Positions 32,711 through 40,062 of a DNA stretch of 44,515 bases are shown in pieces (position 1 is the stretch's first letter; every line of letters starts with the position of its first letter). Made by a program: the position numbers and the translations under genes. This DNA comes from Chitinophagaceae bacterium (GTDB lineage Bacteria; Bacteroidota; Bacteroidia; Chitinophagales; Chitinophagaceae), in the NCBI GenBank assembly GCA_009996675.1, contig JAACZQ010000028.1, positions 1 through 44,515 of the forward strand, given 5' to 3'. The notes below the pieces were generated by a model. That model searched no databases. It was not told the origin of the DNA and saw only the letters and a program-made list of their open reading frames with translations.

Positions 32711-33229
32711 CTAAAGGGTTACATGATACAATCGCTTGCCATTGTCTAAACCTGTGGCATAGGTTTTAACCGCAGCAGCCAGGCCGGTGCTATATTTTTT
32801 AAACTGGTCTTTGGAAACAAACTGCTTATCGATGATGGTGAATGTTTGTTCACCACCCTGACTGGCATCGGCTGCATTCACAAAGAACCATTGCTGATCT
32901 CCCAGGTTGATCTTTGTTCCTTTTTTAACGGCTACATTGCCCAAATCAGCCGTAATATCCAGTTTAGCTACAGAGAAACCAGCATCCACTACAGCACGGG
33001 CCAATGCATCGGGTACTACAGCCAGTCCCTGCTTAAAGGCAATTGCATAAGTTGATTTTTCAATATCAACATCCACTTTATCCACAAAAGGGATGGCTGT
33101 AATAGCTTTGTAAATGGCTTTGGAACACATGGCACAGGTAAGTCCACTTGCTTTAAGATTGGCTTTTTTCAATTGAGCATTCGCCATCAGCGTGGAGAAT
33201 ACGAATATGATGACAAGTATTTTTTTCAT
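32711..33229 (-). CDS. Exported heavy-metal-associated (HMA) domain protein
   Basis: The 172-residue product has a signal peptide (MKKILVIIFVFSTLMANAQ) followed at once by an HMA fold with the CxxC metal site in ASGLTCAMCSKAIYKAI, then VDKVDVDIEKSTYAIAF and LARAVVDAGFSV. The second half (about 95-172) is a short beta-rich region, WFFVNAADAS and FTIIDKQFVSKDQFKKY, of no family I recognise. A periplasmic HMA protein could hand Cu(I), Zn(II) or another soft metal to the CzcB/CzcA pump encoded downstream. The ATG at 33229 gives the export signal; the upstream open frame to 33328 would overlap the preceding gene. Confidence 0.85.
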   Translation of the reverse strand: MKKILVIIFVFSTLMANAQLKKANLKASGLTCAMCSKAIYKAITAIPFVDKVDVDIEKSTYAIAFKQGLAVVPDALARAVVDAGFSVAKLDITADLGNVAVKKGTKINLGDQQWFFVNAADASQGGEQTFTIIDKQFVSKDQFKKYSTGLAAAVKTYATGLDNGKRLYHVTL

Positions 33230-33294
33230 GAGTCTGTATTTAAAGATGAAATAAACTGTCCTGCTCAGCGCAGGACAGTTGATGCGTTGATTAA

Positions 33295-33723
33295 TTAGTG
33301 GCTGCACTGACCATTGTCTTTGCTGCAACAGTCTTTTCCTTCGTTTTTAGCTACGGTTTTTTCTTTACCGTCTTTGGTCGCTTTTCTTTCATACTGACAG
33401 CACTCATGCAGGTTCTTATAAGCTTCGTCACTGGCGGTGAGGTCCTGTGTATCGTAACCAGCATTGGCAATTTTCTGCTGAATGGCGTTGTTGCTGGTTT
33501 TCTTGGCTGCGTATTTTACTTTGAGTTCCTTGGAATTTTCGTTCCACAGTGCAAAAGCAGCACCGGCATTACGGGCAGCTTTTTCAATGGTGCTTTTACA
33601 CATACCACAGTTACCCCATACTTTAATGGTCTCGGTTTTCAGTACTGCGGTTTTGGTTTGTGCCTGGGTATTCAGGGAAATGAATAAAAATCCAAAGAAA
33701 GCGATGATAGATGCGTATTTCAT
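33295..33723 (-). CDS. Exported Cys-rich HMA-like metal-binding protein
   Basis: The 142-residue product starts with MKYASIIAFFGFLFISLNTQAQ (signal peptide). An HMA-like domain follows, with CxxC in KVWGNCGMCKSTIEKAA, ELKVKYAAKKTSNNAIQQK and IANAGYDTQDLTA. The C-terminal tail is rich in possible ligands: NLHECCQYER, then KDCCSKDNGQCSH as the last residues. Two CC pairs plus CSH next to a CxxC suggest binding of several soft-metal ions in the periplasm. It precedes the second HMA-type gene by 65 bases and is the second gene of the locus. The metal cannot be told from sequence. Confidence 0.85.
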   Translation of the reverse strand: MKYASIIAFFGFLFISLNTQAQTKTAVLKTETIKVWGNCGMCKSTIEKAARNAGAAFALWNENSKELKVKYAAKKTSNNAIQQKIANAGYDTQDLTASDEAYKNLHECCQYERKATKDGKEKTVAKNEGKDCCSKDNGQCSH

Positions 33724-33766
33724 AATGATGTGTTTGAATCTGTCAATAAATAATAGTACAAATGCT

Positions 33767-33788
33767 GTATCGGTTCATATACCGATAC
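33767..33788. promoter_or_regulatory. Inverted repeat upstream of the Cys-rich HMA gene
   Basis: GTATCGGT (33767-33774) and ACCGATAC (33781-33788) form a perfect 8-bp inverted repeat with a 6-base loop, 43 bases before the start at 33723. It could be a metal-regulator operator or an mRNA hairpin. A further pair, ATACCC and GGGTAT at about 33821-33838, overlaps the stop of the upstream gene. Confidence 0.45.
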
Positions 33789-33836
33789 AATGAGTCATAT
33801 CCATTCGGATAAAAACTTTATACCCGGGGATGGGTA

Positions 33837-34232
33837 TCAGATTCGGAAAACACAATTACGCAGGTAAGTATCCTGTTGGGACAGTAATGGCGGCCCATGG
33901 ATATAAGTGGGGATACTTTCAGCATTAACCAGGGTTGGTTGCTGCAATAAGTTCAGGGTAACGGGCAGTATGGAAACCGGGGTTTGCACCTGCAGACTGG
34001 CATAAGCGGCTTTATGGCTGTCTTCCATTTTAACCACTTTGTATTCCGTCTTGCAACAGGTTTTTTTATTGCTATCATCCTTGGGCATACCACAGATACA
34101 GGTACTACCCGCAATGGGATCAAAGCTAACACTGCTCAGTTTGCCCATACAATAGTGAATACTCATAACCACCCCACTGCTGAATGCAAGGTAGATGATG
34201 GCAATAAGACCGGTGAGTATTCGCCTGGACAT
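33837..34232 (-). CDS. HYC_CC_PP-type small protein
   Basis: The 131-residue product has an N-terminal membrane or signal segment (LTGLIAIIYLAFSSGVVMS). It shows the three motifs that name the HYC_CC_PP family of Bacteroidota: IHYCMGKL near residue 26, TCCKTEYKVVKMEDSHKA near 58, and a late IHGPPLLS. An extra CICGMP lies between. Family members have no established function but commonly lie beside metal-efflux genes. It is first in the minus-strand metal locus, and a TAnnTTTG element ends four bases before its ATG, suggesting a leaderless message. Family name from memory; function unknown. Confidence 0.8.
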   Translation of the reverse strand: MSRRILTGLIAIIYLAFSSGVVMSIHYCMGKLSSVSFDPIAGSTCICGMPKDDSNKKTCCKTEYKVVKMEDSHKAAYASLQVQTPVSILPVTLNLLQQPTLVNAESIPTYIHGPPLLSQQDTYLRNCVFRI

Positions 34233-34236
34233 ATGA

Positions 34237-34244
34237 CAAAGATA
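34237..34244 (-). promoter_or_regulatory. TAnnTTTG element directly before the metal locus
   Basis: On the minus strand TATCTTTG matches the -7 consensus and leaves four bases before the ATG at 34232. This is the same word and spacing as ahead of ispH and predicts a leaderless transcript. Confidence 0.5.
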
Positions 34245-34284
34245 TAAAAACAGTAAAGAACAGGTAAAAAAATCTGTTAAATGG

Positions 34285-36318
34285 TTAATTCACAAAATTC
34301 CACCAGATACCAAAGCGCATCCACAAGCCATTATTTGGGTAGAGTCCCGAAACCATATTCAATTTGCTGAATTCAAACCCTTTACGGGGGTTCAGCGTAT
34401 TCAGGTTTTCAACACGCAAAAAGCCTTTGAAGCTTTTGATGCGGAAATGCAGGAAAGCATGAATATCTGGCCGGTTGCTGATGGTCTCGGTATTCTGGTA
34501 AAAATAACGTCCCACAAAAGGCGAATAGCTGTCTGCTTTATAAGGAGTATTGTAACGGATTTCCAGACCGGTTGATATAAACAGGTTGGTATAGAAATTT
34601 CCTTCAAACGCAATACGCTGCCGTGTGAGGAAAAATGGCAGGTTTACCGGCGGTTGTCCGGTTGTTTGCTGCACATGAAACTCGGCATACCAGTTCCAAT
34701 GTCTGCTGAGACGGATTTTTTTCTCGGCACTCAGGTGTAATACATTGAAGAGTGTAGCTTCCTGTTTGGCTGAAAAGAAACTGTCGAAGTACAGGTAATT
34801 ATTAACTGCAAAATATTCAGCCCCCAATTTCCAGCCACTGCGTGGATTGACATAATTCGCAAAAAAGCGAATGAGGTTTTCCTTCCTGTAATTGGTCCTG
34901 TTCTGAATCGGGAAACGGCTCATCGGATCAAATACAAAAGAGGGTGAACGATTTACGTTCTGGAAGCCGATATTCAGGTAACCCGCTTTTTTCCCGAGCA
35001 TGCGCTGCAGGCTGATATATGCTTCATAATCGCCCGCATTCCACCCATTCAGATACAGACTGGCTTTGGCTTCCATATCCCATAGCTGGTTACGGGTTCG
35101 GTTGCGGTACTCGCCAATCGCGTAAAGATTGTAGAACGACTTACGCAATACTGTATCGAACCGACCAGTTAGATTTTGCAGTGCAATACCTGCTTTCAGA
35201 AACTGACTCTGGTTTTTCTTATCCGGAAAACTCAGCAGGCTGAATTCATTGGTAATATCTGTCCAGGCATCCTTATAACTGATGGTATCGGGGGTATGTA
35301 TGGTTTTATTGAAGTATTGCCGGTAACGTGCTGAATCGGGGAAATTATCAAAGAACCAGTAACTGTTACTGTTAATACGCAACGTATGTTCGATGCGAAA
35401 GCGGGGATAAAAAATACGGTAGGTGGTAGAGTCTGTTACCAGTGAATCCTTGCTACCAAAATCAAGGTGATGCCGGAACAGGAAACCCGTTTCCTGATAC
35501 AGGTTACCGGTATTAATAGATGTATTGAACGGGTTTCGGGTTAACGCACCCGATTTGCCCAAACGTGTTTCCAGTTCATAGGGGTCATTCAGGGAGAGAC
35601 TGTCGAGCAGTTTTACATTCCGCAGACCACCACTCTCGGCTGATGCCACTTTATTGGATAAAAAGATCAGAAACAGTTCATATTTCCGGTTGGGGGAACG
35701 GTAATGCGAGGTAAAGCGGAAGTTATTGTGACTCGCATTCTGGTTTTTGGTTTGTCCGGGTGCATTGCTGAACCGGTACTCAATGGAAAAGTTAAACCGG
35801 TCTTTCCGGTTCTGTGTATGTACGATATTGATCAGTTGTTCTGCTTTCGCGCCAAGTATATATGCCAGTTCGGTATATGGACGGGTAGTTTCAAAAAACC
35901 GGGTATTCTCATTGGTGAACTTATAAATATCATACTGATGAAATCCGGCATCGAATCCGGGTTTCATAAAAGGCGTAAACAGCAGGGATTGTGCGGCTGT
36001 GCCATAATTACCCAGGGTATGGTAATCATAAGGCAGGGGGAACCATTTGGAAAAATCATTGAGGGAAGAATCCAGCCTGCGGATACGGGTTGAATCGAAA
36101 TAACGGTAAAAAATGGTAATAGAATCGGCCAGGCTGTTGCGGGTTTGCAGGGAATCATTTTTCCCATCACGGCGTATGGGGCGTCCCTGGCTATCGTAGG
36201 CAATACCGGTATTGCTCTGTCCCGGCCGGCGGGTACCAGATAAATTGCCCTGGGCAGCCAGTTCAGCAAATGGAATCAGGAGCAGGAACCATAAAAGGTA
36301 AGACCGATGTAAACGCAT
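34285..36318 (-). CDS. Putative porin, Porin_10 family
   Basis: The 677-residue product has a signal peptide (MRLHRSYLLWFLLLIPFAELAAQ) and a low-complexity linker (GTRRPGQSNTGIAYDSQGRP). A long outer-membrane barrel follows, with many alternating aromatic strands ending in MRFGIWWNFVN. The blocks WFPLPYDYHTLGNYGTAAQS, FFETTRPYTELAYILGAKAE and FNFSIEYRFSNAPG match the Bacteroidota putative porins grouped as Porin_10 (PF14121). Substrate and regulation are unknown. It lies between the purine phosphorylase and the metal locus, all on one strand; the spacers of about 50 bases allow co-transcription but each has its own promoter-like words. Confidence 0.87.
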   Translation of the reverse strand: MRLHRSYLLWFLLLIPFAELAAQGNLSGTRRPGQSNTGIAYDSQGRPIRRDGKNDSLQTRNSLADSITIFYRYFDSTRIRRLDSSLNDFSKWFPLPYDYHTLGNYGTAAQSLLFTPFMKPGFDAGFHQYDIYKFTNENTRFFETTRPYTELAYILGAKAEQLINIVHTQNRKDRFNFSIEYRFSNAPGQTKNQNASHNNFRFTSHYRSPNRKYELFLIFLSNKVASAESGGLRNVKLLDSLSLNDPYELETRLGKSGALTRNPFNTSINTGNLYQETGFLFRHHLDFGSKDSLVTDSTTYRIFYPRFRIEHTLRINSNSYWFFDNFPDSARYRQYFNKTIHTPDTISYKDAWTDITNEFSLLSFPDKKNQSQFLKAGIALQNLTGRFDTVLRKSFYNLYAIGEYRNRTRNQLWDMEAKASLYLNGWNAGDYEAYISLQRMLGKKAGYLNIGFQNVNRSPSFVFDPMSRFPIQNRTNYRKENLIRFFANYVNPRSGWKLGAEYFAVNNYLYFDSFFSAKQEATLFNVLHLSAEKKIRLSRHWNWYAEFHVQQTTGQPPVNLPFFLTRQRIAFEGNFYTNLFISTGLEIRYNTPYKADSYSPFVGRYFYQNTETISNRPDIHAFLHFRIKSFKGFLRVENLNTLNPRKGFEFSKLNMVSGLYPNNGLWMRFGIWWNFVN

Positions 36319-36328
36319 ATCCGTTAAA

Positions 36329-36365
36329 GTACTGCAAGATACGTGGAAAGCCATGTTTGCAGTAC
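36329..36365. other. Inverted repeat in the PNP-porin spacer
   Basis: GTACTGCAA (36329-36337) and TTGCAGTAC (36357-36365) form a perfect 9-bp inverted repeat with a 19-base loop, starting just upstream of the porin ATG at 36318. With no T-run it is unlikely to be a terminator; an operator or leader hairpin is possible. Confidence 0.4.
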
Positions 36366-36380
36366 GTTAAAAGAGAATCT

Positions 36381-37202
36381 TTAGAGTGATTGCACCATTT
36401 CACGGAAGAGCAGGGTGAGTTTTGGCTCAGCATCCCGTGCAGCCTGAAGCACTTCCTCATGGGTAATGGTATTTTCTTCTTCGCGGATACCGATATCGGT
36501 GATCACACTCATGGCAAATACTTTCATTCCGCAATGAACGGCAGCAATGGTTTCCTGTACAGTGCTCATACCTACAGCATCGCCACCCAAAGCATGAATC
36601 AGCCGGTATTCGGCACGGGTTTCGAAGGTAGGGCCTGTTACACCGGTATAAACCCCCTCCTGCAGGGGAATATTATGCGTGGCTGCTATCTGCTTCATCC
36701 GGTTGATCAAATCGCGGCTATAGGGTTCGCTCATGTCGGGAAAACGGGTACCCAGGGCTTCTTCATTCCTGCCCAGCAAGGGGTTTTCGGTGAAAAAGCT
36801 GATATGGTCATTGATGATCATCAGGTCGCCCACTTTCATGCCGGTTTTAACCCCACCGGCTGCATTGGACAATAACAGGGTTTGTACCCCCAGCATATGC
36901 ATCACCCGAACAGGGTAAGCAACCTGTGCCGGTGTATATCCTTCATAATAATGAAAACGTCCGGCCATCACCCATACCGGTTTGCCACCCAGCGACCCCA
37001 GGATCAGTTTGCCTTTATGGCCTTCTACAGTACTAACCGGGAAATGCGGTATATCCTGATAGGGAATTTCTTTTTCTGTTATAATTTCTTTGGACAGATT
37101 ACCCAGGCCACTGCCCAGGATGATTCCAATAGCGGCAGAGCCGGAAACCTGTGAACGAATATAAGCTGCTGTTTCGTTGAGTTGCTGCATCAGGGCTGAC
37201 AT
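36381..37202 (-). CDS. punA: Purine-nucleoside phosphorylase (trimeric, PunA type)
   Basis: PNP splits purine nucleosides with phosphate into free base and ribose 1-phosphate for salvage. The 273-residue product has the phosphate loop GIILGSGLGNLSKE, FPVSTVEGHKGKLILG, MAGRFHYYEGY, LLSNAAGGVKTGMKVGDL with LMIINDHISFF, YTGVTGPTFETRAEYRLI, and DAVGMSTVQETIAA. The base-binding segment reads SVITDIGIREEENTITHEEV; human and several bacterial enzymes have Asn where Asp of VITD stands, so the purine preference may be altered or broader. A TATATTTG (-7 match) lies about 27 bases upstream of the ATG. Confidence 0.94.
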   Translation of the reverse strand: MSALMQQLNETAAYIRSQVSGSAAIGIILGSGLGNLSKEIITEKEIPYQDIPHFPVSTVEGHKGKLILGSLGGKPVWVMAGRFHYYEGYTPAQVAYPVRVMHMLGVQTLLLSNAAGGVKTGMKVGDLMIINDHISFFTENPLLGRNEEALGTRFPDMSEPYSRDLINRMKQIAATHNIPLQEGVYTGVTGPTFETRAEYRLIHALGGDAVGMSTVQETIAAVHCGMKVFAMSVITDIGIREEENTITHEEVLQAARDAEPKLTLLFREMVQSL

Positions 37203-37227
37203 AGACGGACATGATTATTTAAGGCGA

Positions 37228-37235
37228 CAAATATA
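37228..37235 (-). promoter_or_regulatory. TAnnTTTG promoter element for the purine phosphorylase gene
   Basis: On the minus strand TATATTTG matches the -7 consensus 25 bases before the ATG at 37202, giving a leader of about 20 nt. No clear -33 TTTG is visible. Confidence 0.45.
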
Positions 37236-37279
37236 GTAAATACTGCGGCGGGGAGGGGCTTAAATGCATGTAAATACCC

Positions 37280-37316
37280 AAAAAAAAACAGGCCACCTGT
37301 TTGAACAGATGGCCTG
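37280..37316 (-). terminator. Intrinsic terminator of the cold-shock gene
   Basis: On the minus strand CAGGCCATCTGT pairs with ACAGGTGGCCTG (one wobble) around a TCAA loop, followed by T9. It lies 22 bases downstream of the cold-shock gene. Confidence 0.9.
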
Positions 37317-37338
37317 GTAACTATGATTGATCGGATGA

Positions 37339-37542
37339 TTAACCGATACGCTTCACATTTACAGCGTTGGGGCCTTTACGACCGTCAACGATATCAAAGA
37401 TCACTTTGTCGTTTGCTTCGATCTGATCAACCAGACCGTTTGCATGCACGAAAGTTTCTTTGCTGGAATCATCGTGCTTGATAAAACCAAAACCCTTTTC
37501 CTCATTGAAGAACTTTACAGTTCCCTGAATTTGTGTGTTCAT
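37339..37542 (-). CDS. Cold-shock-domain protein (CspA family)
   Basis: The 67-residue protein is a single cold-shock OB-fold that binds single-stranded RNA/DNA and melts RNA structure. RNP1 (KGFGFIKHDD) and RNP2 (ETFVHANGL) are intact, as is GTVKFFNEEKGFGF at the N-terminus and GPNAVNVKRI at the end. It is monocistronic: a consensus promoter lies 32 bases upstream and a strong terminator follows. The short leader argues against the long thermosensor leader of E. coli cspA. Whether it is cold-induced or constitutive cannot be told. Confidence 0.95.
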   Translation of the reverse strand: MNTQIQGTVKFFNEEKGFGFIKHDDSSKETFVHANGLVDQIEANDKVIFDIVDGRKGPNAVNVKRIG

Positions 37543-37573
37543 TTCTTAAATTGTAAAATGGTAAATAAAGGGG

Positions 37574-37604
37574 CAAAGGTACGTGTAAACACCTCCCCCA
37601 CCAA
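37574..37604 (-). promoter_or_regulatory. Consensus Bacteroidota promoter of the cold-shock gene
   Basis: On the minus strand TTGG (37604-37601) is followed after 19 bases by TACCTTTG (37581-37574), matching the -33 TTTG and -7 TAnnTTTG elements at the expected spacing. The -7 element ends 31 bases before the ATG. Confidence 0.7.
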
Positions 37605-37717
37605 CTTATCTGCTATTATTAACAAAATACTGTCAGAGCAGCGATTTGATGCCTAACTATCAATGAGATACGTAAATACTATCTTAGCTTTAACAGATTC
37701 AAGTAAACCATTCAGAC

Positions 37718-39538
37718 ATGAAATCCCTCTTTTGTTGTTCTTTTTTGCTGTTGCTGGTATGTACGGGTTACAGCCAGCAGATCCGCTACCAGGTATCTTT
37801 TAACAATGCCATACACCATGAAGCCAGCATCAGCGTAACTGCTGAAAAATTACCCGCCCAGCCTGCTGTTTTCAGGATGAGCAGATCTTCCCCGGGCCGC
37901 TATGCAACACACGAATTTGGTAAAAACGTGTATGATGTTAGTGCTACCGATCAACAAGGCAAAAAATTAGTCATTAACCGGATCGACGGTGATGTATATG
38001 AAGTACCTAAACACAACGGAACCGTTACAGTTACCTATACTTTATATGCCAATTATGCCGATGGAACCTATGCAGGTATTGATCCTGAATCCATTCACCT
38101 GAACATGCCCGCTTGTTTTATGTGGGTGAAGGGAATGGATAAAGCACCCATTGAAATCACTTTCAATATTCCTGCCGGAAACAAAGGAAAAATTGCCACA
38201 CAGTTATACCCTACTGCCAAACCCAATACATTTACTGCACCCGGTTTGCAATATTTCATGGACAGCCCCACCAAGATAGGTGACCTCTTCATCAGGGATT
38301 GGACCATGCGTAATGTTGATGGAAAGGAATATACGATTCGTATTGCCCTGGAAGCAGATGCAAGTGCCGAGCAGGTAGATAACCTGGCAGAAAGAACGCG
38401 CAAGATTGTATCGGAAGCGTATGCGGTATATGGCGAATTTCCGGATTATGCCAACAGCACTTATACTTTTCTCATGAGCGCCAACCCTTTTGTATACGGC
38501 GATGGTATGGAACACCGCAATTCCACCATGATCAGCAGCACCATGCAAACCTTTAACCCCGCCCGTTTAATGGGTGTAACTGCCCATGAGTATTTCCACA
38601 ACTGGAATGTAGAAAGAATACGCCCCAAAACACTGGAGCCCTTCAATTTCGAGAAAAGCAATATGAGTAATGAACTGTGGTTTGCAGAAGGTTTTACCCA
38701 ATACTACGGCGAATTATTACTGGCCCGTGCCGGTTTGAAAGCAGAGCAAAACCAACTGATGACTATGAGCGGATTGGTGAATACCAAAACCAATACCCCG
38801 GGCGCTAAGTTCTATTCACCCATATACGCCAGCAACCACGCTGTATTTGTAGATGCATCTGTATCCATCGATAAAAACAATTACAGCAATATGTTTACTT
38901 CTTATTATACCTATGGCGCTGCGCTGGCTTTGGCACTGGATCTGGAATTACAAACCAGGTACGGTAAAACACTGGATGCGTATATGCAGGCGATGTGGAA
39001 GCGGTTCGGTAAAAAAGAAATTCCATATACCATTACCACTATGCAGGAAACACTGGCCGGCATTACCGATGCAGGTTTTGCAGAACAATTTTTCACCAAA
39101 TATATCCGCGGACACGAAAGCATTGATTATGGTTCCCTGTTTGCACAAGCGGGCTATGACCTGAAAAAAGCAAATGAAGGAAAAGCCAGCATCGGTCTTA
39201 TGGCAAGTAAAAATGACCAGGACAAACTGGTTATTACTTCCAATACCCAGCGCGGTACAGCTGCATACCTGGCCGGACTGGATATACAGGATGAAATATT
39301 GAAGCTGGATGAAACAGTGGTAAAAACCACCGCAGACATCAATGCCTATATTGATCAGAAAAAGCCGGGAGACCTGGTAAAAGTCACCTACAAACATCGT
39401 GGCAAGGAAAATACCACACAGGTAACTTTACAGGAGAATGCCTTATTAACACTGGTTCCTTTTGAACAGTCGGGAAAAACTGTAACGGATAACATGAAAA
39501 AAATAAGGAACAGCTGGTTTACCTCACAAGTAAAATAA
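37718..39538 (+). CDS. Exported M61-family metallopeptidase (glycyl aminopeptidase-like) with PDZ domain
   Basis: The 606-residue product has a signal peptide (MKSLFCCSFLLLLVCTGYSQ). An N-terminal beta-rich domain (about 20-200) precedes the gluzincin catalytic domain, with zinc motif HEYFH at residues 290-294 (VTAHEYFHNWNVERIRP) and the third ligand Glu in LWFAEGFTQYYGELL. A C-terminal PDZ domain (about 500-580) holds GTAAYLAGLDIQDEILKLD. Domain order matches the M61 family, whose characterised members prefer N-terminal glycine or alanine. It should act in the periplasm or outside the cell. The exported RidA-like gene follows after 5 bases. Confidence 0.92.
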   Translation: MKSLFCCSFLLLLVCTGYSQQIRYQVSFNNAIHHEASISVTAEKLPAQPAVFRMSRSSPGRYATHEFGKNVYDVSATDQQGKKLVINRIDGDVYEVPKHNGTVTVTYTLYANYADGTYAGIDPESIHLNMPACFMWVKGMDKAPIEITFNIPAGNKGKIATQLYPTAKPNTFTAPGLQYFMDSPTKIGDLFIRDWTMRNVDGKEYTIRIALEADASAEQVDNLAERTRKIVSEAYAVYGEFPDYANSTYTFLMSANPFVYGDGMEHRNSTMISSTMQTFNPARLMGVTAHEYFHNWNVERIRPKTLEPFNFEKSNMSNELWFAEGFTQYYGELLLARAGLKAEQNQLMTMSGLVNTKTNTPGAKFYSPIYASNHAVFVDASVSIDKNNYSNMFTSYYTYGAALALALDLELQTRYGKTLDAYMQAMWKRFGKKEIPYTITTMQETLAGITDAGFAEQFFTKYIRGHESIDYGSLFAQAGYDLKKANEGKASIGLMASKNDQDKLVITSNTQRGTAAYLAGLDIQDEILKLDETVVKTTADINAYIDQKKPGDLVKVTYKHRGKENTTQVTLQENALLTLVPFEQSGKTVTDNMKKIRNSWFTSQVK

Positions 39539-39543
39539 TACAG

Positions 39544-40062
39544 ATGAAACACTTCTTATGCTTGATCGGCCTGTTTTGTACTGTTCAGGGATTGATGGCA
39601 CAAAATCCGGAAAACAAAATCAGGGAACTGGGCATTAGTTTACCTGCTCCTTCAGCCCCGGTTGCCAATTATGTGAAATATGTCAAAACCGGGAACCTGG
39701 TATTTTTGTCCGGTCACGGACCAGCCAAGGCAGATGGCAGTTATATCACCGGTAAACTGGGGCGTGATCTTACCATTGAGGAAGGATATGCTGCCGCGCG
39801 GCAAACGGGTATTGGCTTATTGACCACACTCAAAGCTGCGGTTGGTGATTTGAATAAAGTAAAACGGATAGTGAAAGTGCTGGGTATGGTCAATTGCACC
39901 GAATCTTTTGCTGATCAACCCAAAGTCATCAATGGCTTTTCAGATCTCATGGTAGCCATCTTTGGCGAAAAAGGCAAACATGCCCGCAGTGCAGTTGGCA
40001 TGAACGCACTTCCCATGAATATGGCTGTAGAAATAGAAATGATTGTGGAACTGGAAGACTGA
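39544..40062 (+). CDS. RidA/YjgF-family protein with a signal peptide
   Basis: RidA hydrolyses reactive enamines and imines made by PLP enzymes and is normally cytosolic. This 172-residue form carries an N-terminal export signal (MKHFLCLIGLFCTVQGLMAQ) before the RidA domain (about 25-172). The domain shows TGNLVFLSGHGPAKADG, GYAAARQTGIGLLTTLKAAV, VKVLGMVNCTESF and HARSAVGMNALPMNMAVEIE; the Arg in HARSAVG corresponds to the substrate-binding arginine of active RidA. It is longer than the usual 128 residues because of the signal and an insertion around residue 65-75. It probably shares an operon with the M61 peptidase. Its stop codon abuts that of the convergent MFS gene. Confidence 0.9.
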   Translation: MKHFLCLIGLFCTVQGLMAQNPENKIRELGISLPAPSAPVANYVKYVKTGNLVFLSGHGPAKADGSYITGKLGRDLTIEEGYAAARQTGIGLLTTLKAAVGDLNKVKRIVKVLGMVNCTESFADQPKVINGFSDLMVAIFGEKGKHARSAVGMNALPMNMAVEIEMIVELED

